Positions 36,451 to 47,083 of a DNA stretch of 64,000 nucleotides are shown here, in pieces. The position numbers and the translations under genes were made by a program. Location of the stretch: contig NZ_PNFD01000001.1 in assembly GCF_003254645.1 (NCBI RefSeq), positions 124,001-188,000 of the forward strand. Reading direction: 5' to 3'. The notes beneath the pieces were generated by a model, which saw only the letters and a program-made list of their open reading frames with translations, ran no database searches and was not told the DNA's origin. Source of the stretch: Microbacterium suaedae. Its GTDB lineage: Bacteria > Actinomycetota > Actinomycetes > Actinomycetales > Microbacteriaceae. Position 1 is the first letter of the stretch. The number at the start of each line of letters is the position of its first letter.

Positions 36451-38082
36451 TCACTCCCAGGGGTTGATCTCGTTTGCCTGCTCCCAGAGTTCCGCTGCCT
36501 TCTCAGGATTGTACTCGAGCACGTCGGCGCCCTCGAGCGAGTCGCTCCAGCCGTCGATGACGGGCGAGGTGAAGTCGCTCGCCGGAGTACGCGTGCCCTG
36601 GAAGATCACGTCGGTGATCTCCTCACGGTTGATCGCCATCGAGATGGCCTGGCGGCGCAGCTGGCCTTCCTCGCCCGCGAAGTGCTCCTGCTCCTGGTGG
36701 ATCGTGAACGACTGGAAGATCGCCGCGGCGTCGTTGACCCAGCGGTCACCGAGCTCGTCCTCGTACGTCGCGAAGGCCGAGTCCGGGATTGCGTCGAGCA
36801 CGTCGAGCTCGTTGCCGAGCAGATCAGCGTATGCCGTGTCCTGCGTCGCGTAGAACGTGATCCGGAGACCCTCGTTCTGAGGCACGCGAGGACCGTCGTA
36901 GTCGGGGTTGACCGCGAGGTCGATCTTCACGTCGTGCTCCCACGCGCCCTCGCCGTCGAGCATGTACGGACCGTTGCCGATCGGGTTGTTGCCGAACGCC
37001 TCCATGTCCTCGAACGCGACGTCGGGCAGGGGGTAGAACGCCGAGTAGCCGAGGCGCTGCGCGAAGTCGGCGGCCGGCTTGTTGAGCGTGATCGTGAACG
37101 TGTAGTCGTCGACCTGCTCGAGGCCCGACAGCTCATCGTGGTTCTCGTCCCAGCTGAAGCCCTCGATGTCCTCGAAGAAGTAGCTCGAGAGCTGCGCGTT
37201 GTCGAGCGCCGCGCCGTAGTTCCACGCGTTGATGAAGTTGTCGGCCGTGACCTCTTCGCCGTTCGAGAAGGTGAGGCCCTCGCGGATCTTCACCGTGAGC
37301 TCGGTCGGCGAGTCGACCGTGATCGACTCGGCGACGTCGTTCTCGACGGATCCGTCAGCGTTGTACTTGATGAGGCCCGCGAAGATCGCGTCGAGGATCT
37401 TGCCGCCGCCGACCTCGTTCGTGTTGGTCGGGATGAGCGGGTTCTGCGGCTCGGATCCGTTGGCGTTGATGGCGCCGCCATCGGCCTTCGTGATCTCGTC
37501 GAAGATCGGCACCGAGTGCCAGTCGAACTGCACGTTCTCGACGTCTTCGCTCCAGCCGCCGACGACGTTCGAGTACCACAGCGGGATCGACGGCAGGTCC
37601 TGCAGGAGGACTTCCTGCGCCTGCTGGAACAGCTCGTTCGCCTCCGCGGGATCCGCGGTCGAGATGCCCTCTTCGAGAAGCGAGTCGAACTCCTCCGACG
37701 AGTAGTCGCCGTCGTTCGATCCGGCGCCCGTGGCGTAGAGCGGGCCGAGGAAGTTGTACAGGCCCGGGTAGTCGGCCTGCCAGCCGGTGCGGAACGCGCT
37801 GTCGATAGTGCGGTTGGTGACCTCTTCACGCAGCCCGGCGAAGTCGGGGTACGGCACGCCGACCGCGTCGATACCGAGGGTGCCGGAGATCGAGTTCGCG
37901 ACCGCGTCGACCCAGGCCTGGTGGCCGCCGTCCGCGTTGAAGGCGAGCCCGAACTCGAGCGAGCTGCCGTTCGAGTCGTCGGTTGTCTCGTCGCCGGGGT
38001 CGCTCGCGCCGCAGCCGGTGAGGGCAAGAGCCCCGGCACCGAGCACGGCAACGCCCGTGAGGGCGATCCTGTTGCGCTTCAC
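36451..38082 (-). CDS. Oligopeptide-binding lipoprotein (SBP_bac_5), circularly permuted
   Basis: This 543-residue periplasmic-type binding lipoprotein has its start GTG at 38082 after an AAGGAG site. Residues 1-24 are a lipoprotein signal peptide with lipobox LTGC (Cys24), and 25-41 are an acidic linker. Residues about 42-199 (LEFGLAFNADGGHQAWVDAV, then FRTGWQADYPGLYNFLGPL, then IPLWYSNVVGGWSE) are what normally forms the C-terminal end of this family, usually finishing with a VPxxxEITK-like motif, here VPIFDEITK. Residues about 200-543 then begin with NGSEPQNPLIPTNTNEVGGG, normally the mature N-terminus. They run through TFSNGEEVTADNFINAWNYG and end PEKAAELWEQANEINPWE, exactly where the C-terminal segment would ordinarily continue. 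The total length is normal for the family, so nothing appears lost. It is the first gene of the operon. Confidence 0.85.
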   Translation of the reverse strand: MKRNRIALTGVAVLGAGALALTGCGASDPGDETTDDSNGSSLEFGLAFNADGGHQAWVDAVANSISGTLGIDAVGVPYPDFAGLREEVTNRTIDSAFRTGWQADYPGLYNFLGPLYATGAGSNDGDYSSEEFDSLLEEGISTADPAEANELFQQAQEVLLQDLPSIPLWYSNVVGGWSEDVENVQFDWHSVPIFDEITKADGGAINANGSEPQNPLIPTNTNEVGGGKILDAIFAGLIKYNADGSVENDVAESITVDSPTELTVKIREGLTFSNGEEVTADNFINAWNYGAALDNAQLSSYFFEDIEGFSWDENHDELSGLEQVDDYTFTITLNKPAADFAQRLGYSAFYPLPDVAFEDMEAFGNNPIGNGPYMLDGEGAWEHDVKIDLAVNPDYDGPRVPQNEGLRITFYATQDTAYADLLGNELDVLDAIPDSAFATYEDELGDRWVNDAAAIFQSFTIHQEQEHFAGEEGQLRRQAISMAINREEITDVIFQGTRTPASDFTSPVIDGWSDSLEGADVLEYNPEKAAELWEQANEINPWE

Positions 38083-38153
38083 GTGTGCTCCTTGAAGAAG
38101 GGATGGGTAACCGTCCGCTGTGTCGCGCTGCGACAGACGCGGACTGTGCAGTG

Positions 38154-38182
38154 ACTCTATGCGTTCACGAAGAATGCACCAA
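38154..38182 (-). promoter_or_regulatory. Probable promoter of the oligopeptide ABC operon
   Basis: On the minus strand a TTGGTG hexamer (38177-38182) lies 17 bases from TAGAGT (38154-38159), a plausible sigma-70 -35/-10 pair about 72 bases ahead of the GTG start. The rest of the 219-base gap to the divergent CPBP gene shows an AACCGTT core near 38193-38199, which could be half of an operator; this is tentative. Confidence 0.45.
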
Positions 38183-38301
38183 GCCTTTGCCCAAACCGTT
38201 ACACAGGATTTATCCATCTTCACCCCGGCTGTGCAATCTGCTCAACGCGCGAGTCGATCGCCCTGATCCGCCTCGCACACCGCTGTGGCACGCTGACAGA
38301 C

Positions 38302-39096
38302 GTGACCGTTCCGCGCACCCGCCCCGACCGCCCCAAGCCGGACTCGCCCGAGACCTCGCGCTCCCGAGCGCGCCTCGCGTGGGAGGTCGCGATCGTGCTC
38401 GCGCTGTCGATCGGACAGTCGGCCATGTACTCCGTTCTCTCGTTCGTGCGCTCGCTGACGCGCGATGCGGCCCTCGCCGATCAGGCGACCTCGCTCAATC
38501 CGGCCCGCGCCGACCAGGCCGTCTGGGACGCGATCTACCGCGTCTTCGACGTCTTCTTTGATCTGTGCCTCGTCGCCCTCGTCGTGTACCTGCTGTGGGA
38601 GCCCGGCCGCAGCGCCCTGCGTCGCATCGGCCTTGATCTTTCACGTTTCGGACGCGACACCGGCGTCGCGGTGCTGCTGCTCGCCGGCATCGGGATCCCC
38701 GGACTCGCCCTCTACGCGATCAGCCGCCTCTCCGGGCTCACCCTCGAGGTGCAGGCGGCCGAGCTCGACGCGGCGTGGTGGACGATCCCGCTCCTCCTGC
38801 TCTCGGCTGTGCGCGCCGGGCTGCTCGAGGAGGTGATCCTGAACGGATACCTCGGCGAGCGCTTCGGCACGCTCGGCTGGAGCCCCACGCGGATCCTCAT
38901 CGGCATCGCGCTGCTGCGCGGTCTGTACCACCTGTATCAGGGCCCGGCGATGGCGCTCGGCAACGTCGTCATGGGCCTCGTCTTCGGTTGGATCTATCTG
39001 CGCTGGCGCCGTGTCATGCCCCTCGTCATCGCCCACGCCCTCCTCGACACGGTCGCCTTCGTCGGCTACCCCCTCGCGGCCCCCTACCTCCCCTGA
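38302..39096 (+). CDS. CPBP family intramembrane metalloprotease (Abi)
   Basis: This 264-residue polytopic membrane protein of the CAAX protease/bacteriocin-processing family has the paired glutamates in GLLEEVILNGYLGERFG (about 174-190), the second motif LRGLYHLYQGP (about 212-222) and HALLDT (about 245-250). Members act as intramembrane proteases or in self-immunity; the target is unknown. The EExxxR motif reads EEVILN here, with Asn instead of Arg. The start is GTG at 38302. It stands alone and ends 10 bases before a 57-bp palindromic element. Confidence 0.8.
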   Translation: MTVPRTRPDRPKPDSPETSRSRARLAWEVAIVLALSIGQSAMYSVLSFVRSLTRDAALADQATSLNPARADQAVWDAIYRVFDVFFDLCLVALVVYLLWEPGRSALRRIGLDLSRFGRDTGVAVLLLAGIGIPGLALYAISRLSGLTLEVQAAELDAAWWTIPLLLLSAVRAGLLEEVILNGYLGERFGTLGWSPTRILIGIALLRGLYHLYQGPAMALGNVVMGLVFGWIYLRWRRVMPLVIAHALLDTVAFVGYPLAAPYLP

Positions 39097-39105
39097 CCCG
39101 CATTT

Positions 39106-39162
39106 CCACAAGTCTTCACCGAGTCCGGTGCAATTCACCGCGGACTCGACGAAGACTTGCGG
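39106..39162. repeat. 57-bp palindromic element, copy 1
   Basis: Arms CCACAAGTCTTC-ACCGAGTCCGGTG (39106-39130) and its near reverse complement (39136-39162) surround the loop CAATT, with two mismatched positions plus a 2-base bulge. It lies just after the CPBP gene. Copy 2 at 40282 is nearly identical over its whole length. Confidence 0.85.
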
Positions 39163-39294
39163 ACCCGTCGATCGCGCTTCCGTGGCAACGATCTGGGCAG
39201 GGCAGCGTGCTCACAATGACCCGAACCACCGGATCTCTCCACATTCGCAGAGATCGGCTGACGCGTGACGTGACATCTTTGCCACACTCACCGC

Positions 39295-40260
39295 ATGCCC
39301 ACGAACCTGACCGATGAGAGCGACGTCCTCCCCTGCCCCGCCGACCTCCTCGTCCGCAGAACCTATGGGGCGGGGTTCGACGCATACGTGCGGACGCACG
39401 ACATCGTCCGGCTGCTGCCAGGTGTGTATGTCGATCAGACGGCCTGGCGCGATCTCGCTCCGTGGGAGCGCTACCTGGCGAAGGTGCACGCTGTCCGGCA
39501 CAAGCGACCGGATGCGGTGTTCGTGCTCGAATCCGCGGCCGTTCTGCGCGGTCACCCGGTCCTGCCCCGTCAGCCCTACGTCCATGTCCTCGCCGACACG
39601 AAGGGCGCGGCACGGATCACGGGCACGATCCAGGGCCACTACTTTTCGGATCCGATTACCCCGGAGCAATCGTCAGGGTTCCTGCATACGAGCGCAGTCG
39701 ACACAGGCGTCGACCTCGCACGCGTGCGCCACCCGGCATACGGGCTCGCCGTGCTCGATCACATCATCCGCACCCGCGCGTCGACGATCGGCGAGATCAC
39801 TGCCACGAATGACGCACGGGACAGCTCCCGCGGACGGAGCGCCGCGCGCTGGGCCATCAGCCGCGCGACAGGAATTCCTGAATCGGTCCTCGAGTCGATC
39901 AGCATCGCCGTCATCGAGTGGCTCGGCTTCGAATCTCCGGAGCTCCAGGCCTCATTCGACATCGGCGAGCTCGGCACCGCGCGGGTCGACACTTACTGGC
40001 CGCGCGAGAATGTGATGGGCGAAGCCGACGGCGATTCCAAGTACCGAATGCACCCCGGTGGCACCGAGGCCGCGCTCATTCAGGAGAAGAAACGAGAGGA
40101 TGCTCTCCGGCGTCTCGCAGACGGCTTCGCGCGATGGGGTTGGTCGGCATGCCGTCGACCAGAGGTTCTCGAGAAGATCCTCGCCGACGAGGGAGTACGA
40201 CGCGTGCGGCCCCGGGACAACACGCGCCTCCGAACAGTACGTGCTCTCCTGGCTCCGTGA
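39295..40260 (+). CDS. AbiEi-like/DUF559-type protein, possible nuclease fold
   Basis: This is a 321-residue protein of a kind widespread in Microbacteriaceae and often annotated as hypothetical or as a type IV toxin-antitoxin AbiEi-like protein. The N-terminus (about 20-45) has the DIVRLLPGVYV signature that follows the AbiEi winged helix. The C-terminal part (about 220-300) shows ARVDTYWP, then GEADGDSKY, then EKKREDALRRLADGFARWGW, a pattern like the Vsr/DUF559 restriction-endonuclease fold with a possible D...ExK-type site. No toxin partner is adjacent. It is bracketed by copies 1 and 2 of the 57-bp palindrome. Its cellular role is unknown. Confidence 0.55.
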   Translation: MPTNLTDESDVLPCPADLLVRRTYGAGFDAYVRTHDIVRLLPGVYVDQTAWRDLAPWERYLAKVHAVRHKRPDAVFVLESAAVLRGHPVLPRQPYVHVLADTKGAARITGTIQGHYFSDPITPEQSSGFLHTSAVDTGVDLARVRHPAYGLAVLDHIIRTRASTIGEITATNDARDSSRGRSAARWAISRATGIPESVLESISIAVIEWLGFESPELQASFDIGELGTARVDTYWPRENVMGEADGDSKYRMHPGGTEAALIQEKKREDALRRLADGFARWGWSACRRPEVLEKILADEGVRRVRPRDNTRLRTVRALLAP

Positions 40261-40281
40261 TCCAGCAGATCTTCGACATTT

Positions 40282-40338
40282 CGACAAGTCTTCACCGAGT
40301 CCGGTGCAATTCACCGCGGACTCGATGAAGACTTGTGG
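40282..40338. repeat. 57-bp palindromic element, copy 2
   Basis: Same length and direction as copy 1, differing at about four positions. The arms are at 40282-40306 and 40312-40338 with loop CAATT. It lies 21 bases after the AbiEi-like gene and 19 bases before the end of the convergent NUDIX gene. Confidence 0.85.
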
Positions 40339-40357
40339 ACTTGGCGCGTGGAGTGCC

Positions 40358-40777
40358 TTAGACCCCGGCTGCGTGCAGCGCCGGAACGATCTGAGTCGTC
40401 ATGAGCGGCGCGAGGTCGGCGCCGAGCGGGCCCCGATCGTCGATCCAGCGGATCTCTTCGATCTCGGCAGCCGGGGCCGTCACCTCGACGGGCGGGTGGG
40501 TGAACACCGTGCCGCGCACCGCGTAGCCGCCCTCGTTCGCGGCGGGCGCCTCGAAGACCCCGAGCAGCCGCATCTGCGCCGGGTCGAGCTCGACGCTCAG
40601 CTCCTCCCGGATCTCACGGACCGCCGCCTCGACGGCGCTCTCGCCCGGATCCGGCTTCCCGCCCGGCTGCATCAACATGCTCGTCCCGCGCTTGCGCACC
40701 GCAAGCAGATGCCCCGTATCGGGGTGGCGCAGGACGACGGCACTCACGTGGATCCGCTTCGCATCATGGTCGATCAT
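40358..40777 (-). CDS. NUDIX hydrolase (MutT-like)
   Basis: This is a 139-residue NUDIX protein with strand IHVSAVVLRHPDTGHLLAVRKRG (about 9-31), the NUDIX box GGKPDPGESAVEAAVREIREEL (positions 39-60) and an EIEEIRWID wing. The substrate may be an (oxidised) nucleoside triphosphate or ADP-ribose but cannot be told from the sequence. It is translationally coupled to the upstream NUDIX gene by an ATGA overlap at 40774-40777. Confidence 0.85.
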   Translation of the reverse strand: MIDHDAKRIHVSAVVLRHPDTGHLLAVRKRGTSMLMQPGGKPDPGESAVEAAVREIREELSVELDPAQMRLLGVFEAPAANEGGYAVRGTVFTHPPVEVTAPAAEIEEIRWIDDRGPLGADLAPLMTTQIVPALHAAGV

Positions 40778-41247
40778 CGCTCGAACCTCGCCGCTCCCTC
40801 GTGCGTGAGCGCTTCGCGGATCCGCTCGCGCATGTCGTCACTGAGGCCCGCCTCGTCGAGCTCGTTTATGGGGCACCACCATGCGCGAGTGTTCTCGCCA
40901 TCGGCCGGGTGCGGGACGCCGCCTTCGGCCACGCACCGTACGACGATGTCGAGATACTGCGCGCGATCGCCGTTCGCGTGCACCATCGGCGGCAGCGCCC
41001 GCACCCACGCGAGCGCCTCGGCGCGCGCCTCGATCCCGGATTCCTCCGCCACCTCGCGCACGGCGGCGACCGCGGGATCCTCGCCCGGATCCACGATGCC
41101 CGTGACGGGCGTGACCATGCCGTTGTCGGCACGTTCGACGAGGAGCACCTCGTCGCCCTTCACGACGACGGCCGTGACGCCGATGAGCCAGAGCAGCTCG
41201 TGGCCGATCTTCTCGCGGAGGCGGAGGATGAAATCGGGTGTCGCCAT
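40774..41247 (-). CDS. NUDIX hydrolase
   Basis: This 157-residue NUDIX protein begins MATPDFILRLREKIGHELLW, a helical leader typical of an actinobacterial NUDIX subgroup. It continues with GVTAVVVKGDEVLLVERAD and the NUDIX box GIVDPGEDPAVAAVREVAEE (positions 50-69). The WWCPINELDE segment follows. The start ATG at 41247 is conserved in the subgroup; the longer upstream reading is antisense to the GNAT gene. It forms a two-gene unit with the next NUDIX gene and is divergent from the GNAT genes over 57 bases. Confidence 0.85.
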   Translation of the reverse strand: MATPDFILRLREKIGHELLWLIGVTAVVVKGDEVLLVERADNGMVTPVTGIVDPGEDPAVAAVREVAEESGIEARAEALAWVRALPPMVHANGDRAQYLDIVVRCVAEGGVPHPADGENTRAWWCPINELDEAGLSDDMRERIREALTHEGAARFER

Positions 41248-41304
41248 GTGTCTGAGCCTATTCCCGCGCTTCGATGATGAGCTGAGCACCACTACGATCA
41301 TCGA

Positions 41305-41889
41305 GTGAGATTCGCATCGACACCTGTTCTCGAGAACGACCGAGTCCGGCTCGAACCCCTGGCATACTCCCACGCAGGCGACCTCGCGGACGCCGTCGCG
41401 GATGGCGAGCTGTGGCGCACCTGGTACACGAGCATTCCGCGCCCGGAACACGTCCGCGCCGAGATCGACTCCCGTCTCGCGCGCCAGCGGAGCGGCGGCC
41501 TTGCTCCCTGGGCGATCGTCGACCCGTCGACGGACCGCGCGGTCGGCGTCACGACGTTCTGCAACCTCGACGAGCCGAACCGACGCGTCGAGATCGGGTA
41601 CACGTGGATGGGGCGTGCGGCGCATGGCACAGGCATCAACCCTGCTGCAAAGATGCTCCTCCTGAGCCGTGCGTTCGAGGACCTCGGATGCATCGCCGTG
41701 CAGTTCTGCACGCACTGGCACAACCGCCAGTCGCGCGCGGCGATCGAGCGGCTCGGCGCCAAGCAGGACGGCGTCCTGCGCAATCACCGGATCATGCCCG
41801 ACGGGACCCTCCGCGACACGGTCGTGTATTCCATCATCGTCAACGAGTGGCCCACGGTGCGACGCGGGCTCGAGGCGCGCATCCGATGA
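41305..41889 (+). CDS. GNAT acetyltransferase (RimJ/RimL-like)
   Basis: This 194-residue GNAT N-acetyltransferase has the RimJ/L layout: VRLEPLAYSHAGDLADAV (about 14-31), EIGYTWMGRAAHGTGINPAAKMLLLSRAFEDLG (acetyl-CoA binding, about 98-130) and NRQSRAAIERLGAKQDGVLRNH (about 143-164). The acceptor is unknown. The start is GTG at 41305. The stop overlaps the start of the next GNAT gene (ATGA), so the two are co-translated. Confidence 0.87.
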   Translation: MRFASTPVLENDRVRLEPLAYSHAGDLADAVADGELWRTWYTSIPRPEHVRAEIDSRLARQRSGGLAPWAIVDPSTDRAVGVTTFCNLDEPNRRVEIGYTWMGRAAHGTGINPAAKMLLLSRAFEDLGCIAVQFCTHWHNRQSRAAIERLGAKQDGVLRNHRIMPDGTLRDTVVYSIIVNEWPTVRRGLEARIR

Positions 41890-42311
41890 CGGCGACCATC
41901 CGCCCTCTGACGGATGCGGACATTGAAGCGGTCGTCGCGCTCTGGGAGGCCGCGGGCCTCACCCGTCCGTGGAACGATCCGCGCGCCGACATCGCGCGAG
42001 CGCGTGCCGTCTGGCCCGATCTTCTGCTGGTCGCCGCGAGTGGTGACGACGTCGTCGGATCCGTCATGGCCGGATACGACGGCCATCGCGGCTGGCTCTA
42101 TTATCTCGCGACGGATCCTGCGCGCCGGGGCGAAGGGATCGGATCCGCGCTCGTCGCCGAGGCGGAGCGGCGGCTCGAGGATCTCGGCTGCCCGAAGGTG
42201 CAGCTCATGGTGCGCCCTGAGAACACGGGCGTGCTCGCGTTCTACGAGGCCCGCGACTACGCCGAGATCGACTCGGCGCTCATGGGGCGGCGCCTGATTG
42301 CGGACAACTAA
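41886..42311 (+). CDS. GNAT acetyltransferase (YpeA-like)
   Basis: This 141-residue GNAT protein is similar in layout to E. coli YpeA: IRPLTDADIEAVVALWEAAGLTRPWNDP (about 5-32), YYLATDPARRGEGIGSALVAEAE with the RxxGxG acetyl-CoA motif (about 72-94), and MVRPENTGVLAFYEARDY (about 108-125). The substrate is unknown. It is translated from an ATG overlapping the previous stop. Palindrome copy 3 follows 10 bases after its stop. Confidence 0.87.
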   Translation: MTATIRPLTDADIEAVVALWEAAGLTRPWNDPRADIARARAVWPDLLLVAASGDDVVGSVMAGYDGHRGWLYYLATDPARRGEGIGSALVAEAERRLEDLGCPKVQLMVRPENTGVLAFYEARDYAEIDSALMGRRLIADN

Positions 42312-42321
42312 CGCCCCATGT

Positions 42322-42378
42322 CCGCAAGTCTTCACCGAGTCCGCTGCGAATATCTGCGGACTCGGCGAAGACTTGTGG
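42322..42378. repeat. 57-bp palindromic element, copy 3
   Basis: The 23-base arms CCGCAAGTCTTC-ACCGAGTCCGC (42322-42344) and 42356-42378 pair with two mismatches around an 11-base loop. The outer part matches copies 1 and 2 while the centre has diverged. It lies between the convergent GNAT and gcvP genes and could double as a terminator. Confidence 0.8.
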
Positions 42379-42391
42379 AATCGGGGGGCGA

Positions 42392-45273
<2,882 letters not shown>

Positions 45274-45277
<4 letters not shown>

Positions 45278-45654
45278 GCGCCCGCGCCCGTGAGCGCGAC
45301 GTACGCGTCACGGTCGAGGAGACCGGCGACCTCGCCCGCGACGCGCACCTTCACGAGCCAGCCGGCGCCGAACGGATCGTCACCGACGCTGGCGGGATCC
45401 GCGTCGGCGTCGCCGTTGATCTCGACGACCTCGCCAGAGACGGGCGCGTAGAGCTCGGAGACCGACTTCGTCGACTCGATCTCTCCCATCACGTCGCCCG
45501 CCGACAGGGCGGATCCGACGGCCGGAAGATCGACGTAGACGACATCGCCGAGCTGCTCGGCGGCGTGATCGGTGATGCCGATCGTCGCGATGTCACCATC
45601 GACGGCGATCCACTCGTGCTCGGACGTGTACTGGAGGGTGGACAGATCGGTCAT
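45274..45654 (-). CDS. gcvH: Glycine cleavage system H protein
   Basis: This 126-residue lipoyl carrier protein shuttles the aminomethyl group between the P, T and L proteins. It starts [25 protein letters not shown], and the lipoylated lysine is K63 in [19 protein letters not shown]. The ATG overlaps the gcvT stop and the stop overlaps the gcvP start (both ATGA), so the three proteins are translationally coupled. Confidence 0.95.
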
Positions 45655-46769
45655 GATGCGCTCCGGGAGTAGAAGGGAAGGGGTGTGACGGTCGCTGCGA
45701 TGCGCGTGCCGCGCACATCGATCGCCAGATCGTCGGCGTCGGCTGCCTCGGGGTCGACGTACGCCATGGCGACGGGGTATCCGAGCGTCGGGCTGAGGGC
45801 GCCGCTCGTGACGGCGCCGACGACGCTCTCGCCCCGGAGAACGGGGTAGCCCTCGCGCCCGGCGCGGCGCCCCTCGCTCGTGAGCCCGACGAGCACCCGC
45901 GCTCCGGGACGCGGGAGCTTCGCCGCCTCTCCGACGAACCCGGTCTTGTCCGCGGGAATGATGCGGCCGAGGCCGGCTTGTGCGGGAGAGATGTCACGCG
46001 AGAGCTCGTGGCCGTACAGCGGCATGCCTGCTTCGAGACGCAGCGTGTCGCGGGCGGCGAGGCCGGCGGGGATCAACCCGTGCGGCGCGCCGGCCGCGAG
46101 CAGTTCGCGCCACAGGGCGCTCGCGTGCGCAACGGGAACGTACAGTTCGAAACCGTCTTCTCCCGTGTATCCCGTGCGGCCGATGAGGAGGGGCGATCCG
46201 GCGAAGCTCGCATCGCTCCACGCATAGCCGCGCAGCTCGTCGAGCGGGACACCGAGATCCGCAACACCGTCCGCGGCTGCGAGGATCCGCCGAGCCGCGG
46301 GGCCCTGCAGGGCGAGAAGCGCATAGTCGTCGCCGACATCGTTCACGAGCACATCGAATCCGTCCGCGCGCTCGGCGAGAGCATCGACCACGGCGTCGCG
46401 GTTCGCGGCGTTCGGCACCACGAGGAACTCGTCGTCGCGGATCCGGTAGCTGACGAGGTCGTCGATGATCCCGCCATCGTCGGCGAGGATCATCGAGTAC
46501 TTCGCGCGCCCGACCGCGACGGAGGAGATCCGCCCCGCGAGCGCGTGGTCGAGGAAGGCGCCGACGCCGGGGCCGGTCACGCGGATCTCGCCCATATGTG
46601 AGATGTCGAAGAGCCCCGCCGCTTCGCGAACGGCGCGATGCTCATTGAGGTGCGACGAGTAGCGCACGGGCATGCGCCAGCCGCCGAAGTCGGTGAAGAC
46701 CGCTCCCGCGGCTTCGTGCTCTGCCGCGAGAGGGGTCTCGCGAGGGGGGACGGGTGGAGGGGATGGCAT
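45651..46769 (-). CDS. gcvT: Aminomethyltransferase, glycine cleavage T protein
   Basis: This 372-residue T protein transfers the methylene carbon from the H protein to tetrahydrofolate, releasing ammonia. Motifs: [21 protein letters not shown] at about 28-48, [30 protein letters not shown] at about 198-212 and [15 protein letters not shown]. The ATG at 46769 is preceded by GGGAGAACTCC at the end of the leader; longer readings run into the riboswitch. It is the first gene of the operon controlled by the glycine riboswitch. Confidence 0.93.
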   Translation of the reverse strand: MPSPPPVPPRETPLAAEHEAAGAVFTDFGGWRMPVRYSSHLNEHRAVREAAGLFDISHMGEIRVTGPGVGAFLDHALAGRISSVAVGRAKYSMILADDGGIIDDLVSYRIRDDEFLVVPNAANRDAVVDALAERADGFDVLVNDVGDDYALLALQGPAARRILAAADGVADLGVPLDELRGYAWSDASFAGSPLLIGRTGYTGEDGFELYVPVAHASALWRELLAAGAPHGLIPAGLAARDTLRLEAGMPLYGHELSRDISPAQAGLGRIIPADKTGFVGEAAKLPRPGARVLVGLTSEGRRAGREGYPVLRGESVVGAVTSGALSPTLGYPVAMAYVDPEAADADDLAIDVRGTRIAATVTPLPFYSRSAS

Positions 46770-46814
46770 GGAGTTCTCCCGGATCGGCGGATGCCTCGGC
46801 ATGAGGCGTGAGAA

Positions 46815-46995
46815 CTCCCCCTCTGTCATGGGCCTGAGAGTTTCGACGCGCGAGCGCGTCTTTCACCGTCGGCGGCACCGCGCGTCCTGCTGCGGTGCTC
46901 TTTTCAGAGCGGTCCGAACCCGCACGGTATGTGCACCTGAGAGATTGGCGGGGAGGCTTGCTCCTTCGGTGATCGGGCGTGCCCGATGCTCTCCC
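46815..46995 (-). promoter_or_regulatory. Tandem glycine riboswitch upstream of gcvT
   Basis: On the minus strand the leader reads GGGAGAGC, then ACCGAAGGAGCAAGCC, AATCTCTCAGGTGCA, GGACCGCTCTGAAAAGAGC, then a second unit with GACGGTGAAAG, AAACTCTCAGGCCCATGACA and GAGGGGGAG. These are the conserved cores of two glycine aptamers in tandem joined by a short linker. The switch is expected to turn on gcvTHP when glycine is abundant. It ends 45 bases before the gcvT start and fills most of the 314-base gap between gcvT and the thiD/tenA gene; nothing else was seen in that gap. Confidence 0.93.
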
Positions 46996-47083
46996 GTGCG
47001 GCTCGTGGGACCGTCGTATTTCGTTGTGGCGACCTACGATACTCCGTCGGGCGGGATGTGACGATACCCCTCGCGCCCGCCGT

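Noticed and set aside
36451..38082. That the permuted binding protein is two truncated genes or a frameshifted pair
   Set aside because: There is a single uninterrupted frame with one signal peptide, and the two parts add up to exactly one complete protein with no duplicated segment.
35422..38154. A 910-codon open frame on the plus strand across the oligopeptide ABC operon
   Set aside because: It is antisense to three well-recognised transporter genes, its protein is Arg/Glu/Val-rich and low-complexity, and such long shadow frames are expected at this GC content.
40358..41247. One NUDIX gene broken by a frameshift
   Set aside because: Each frame has its own complete NUDIX box and start, and they meet in a normal ATGA overlap.
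46770..47083. A small gene in the 314-base gap before gcvT
   Set aside because: The gap is explained by the tandem glycine riboswitch; the short frames in it have no ribosome-binding site or coding character.
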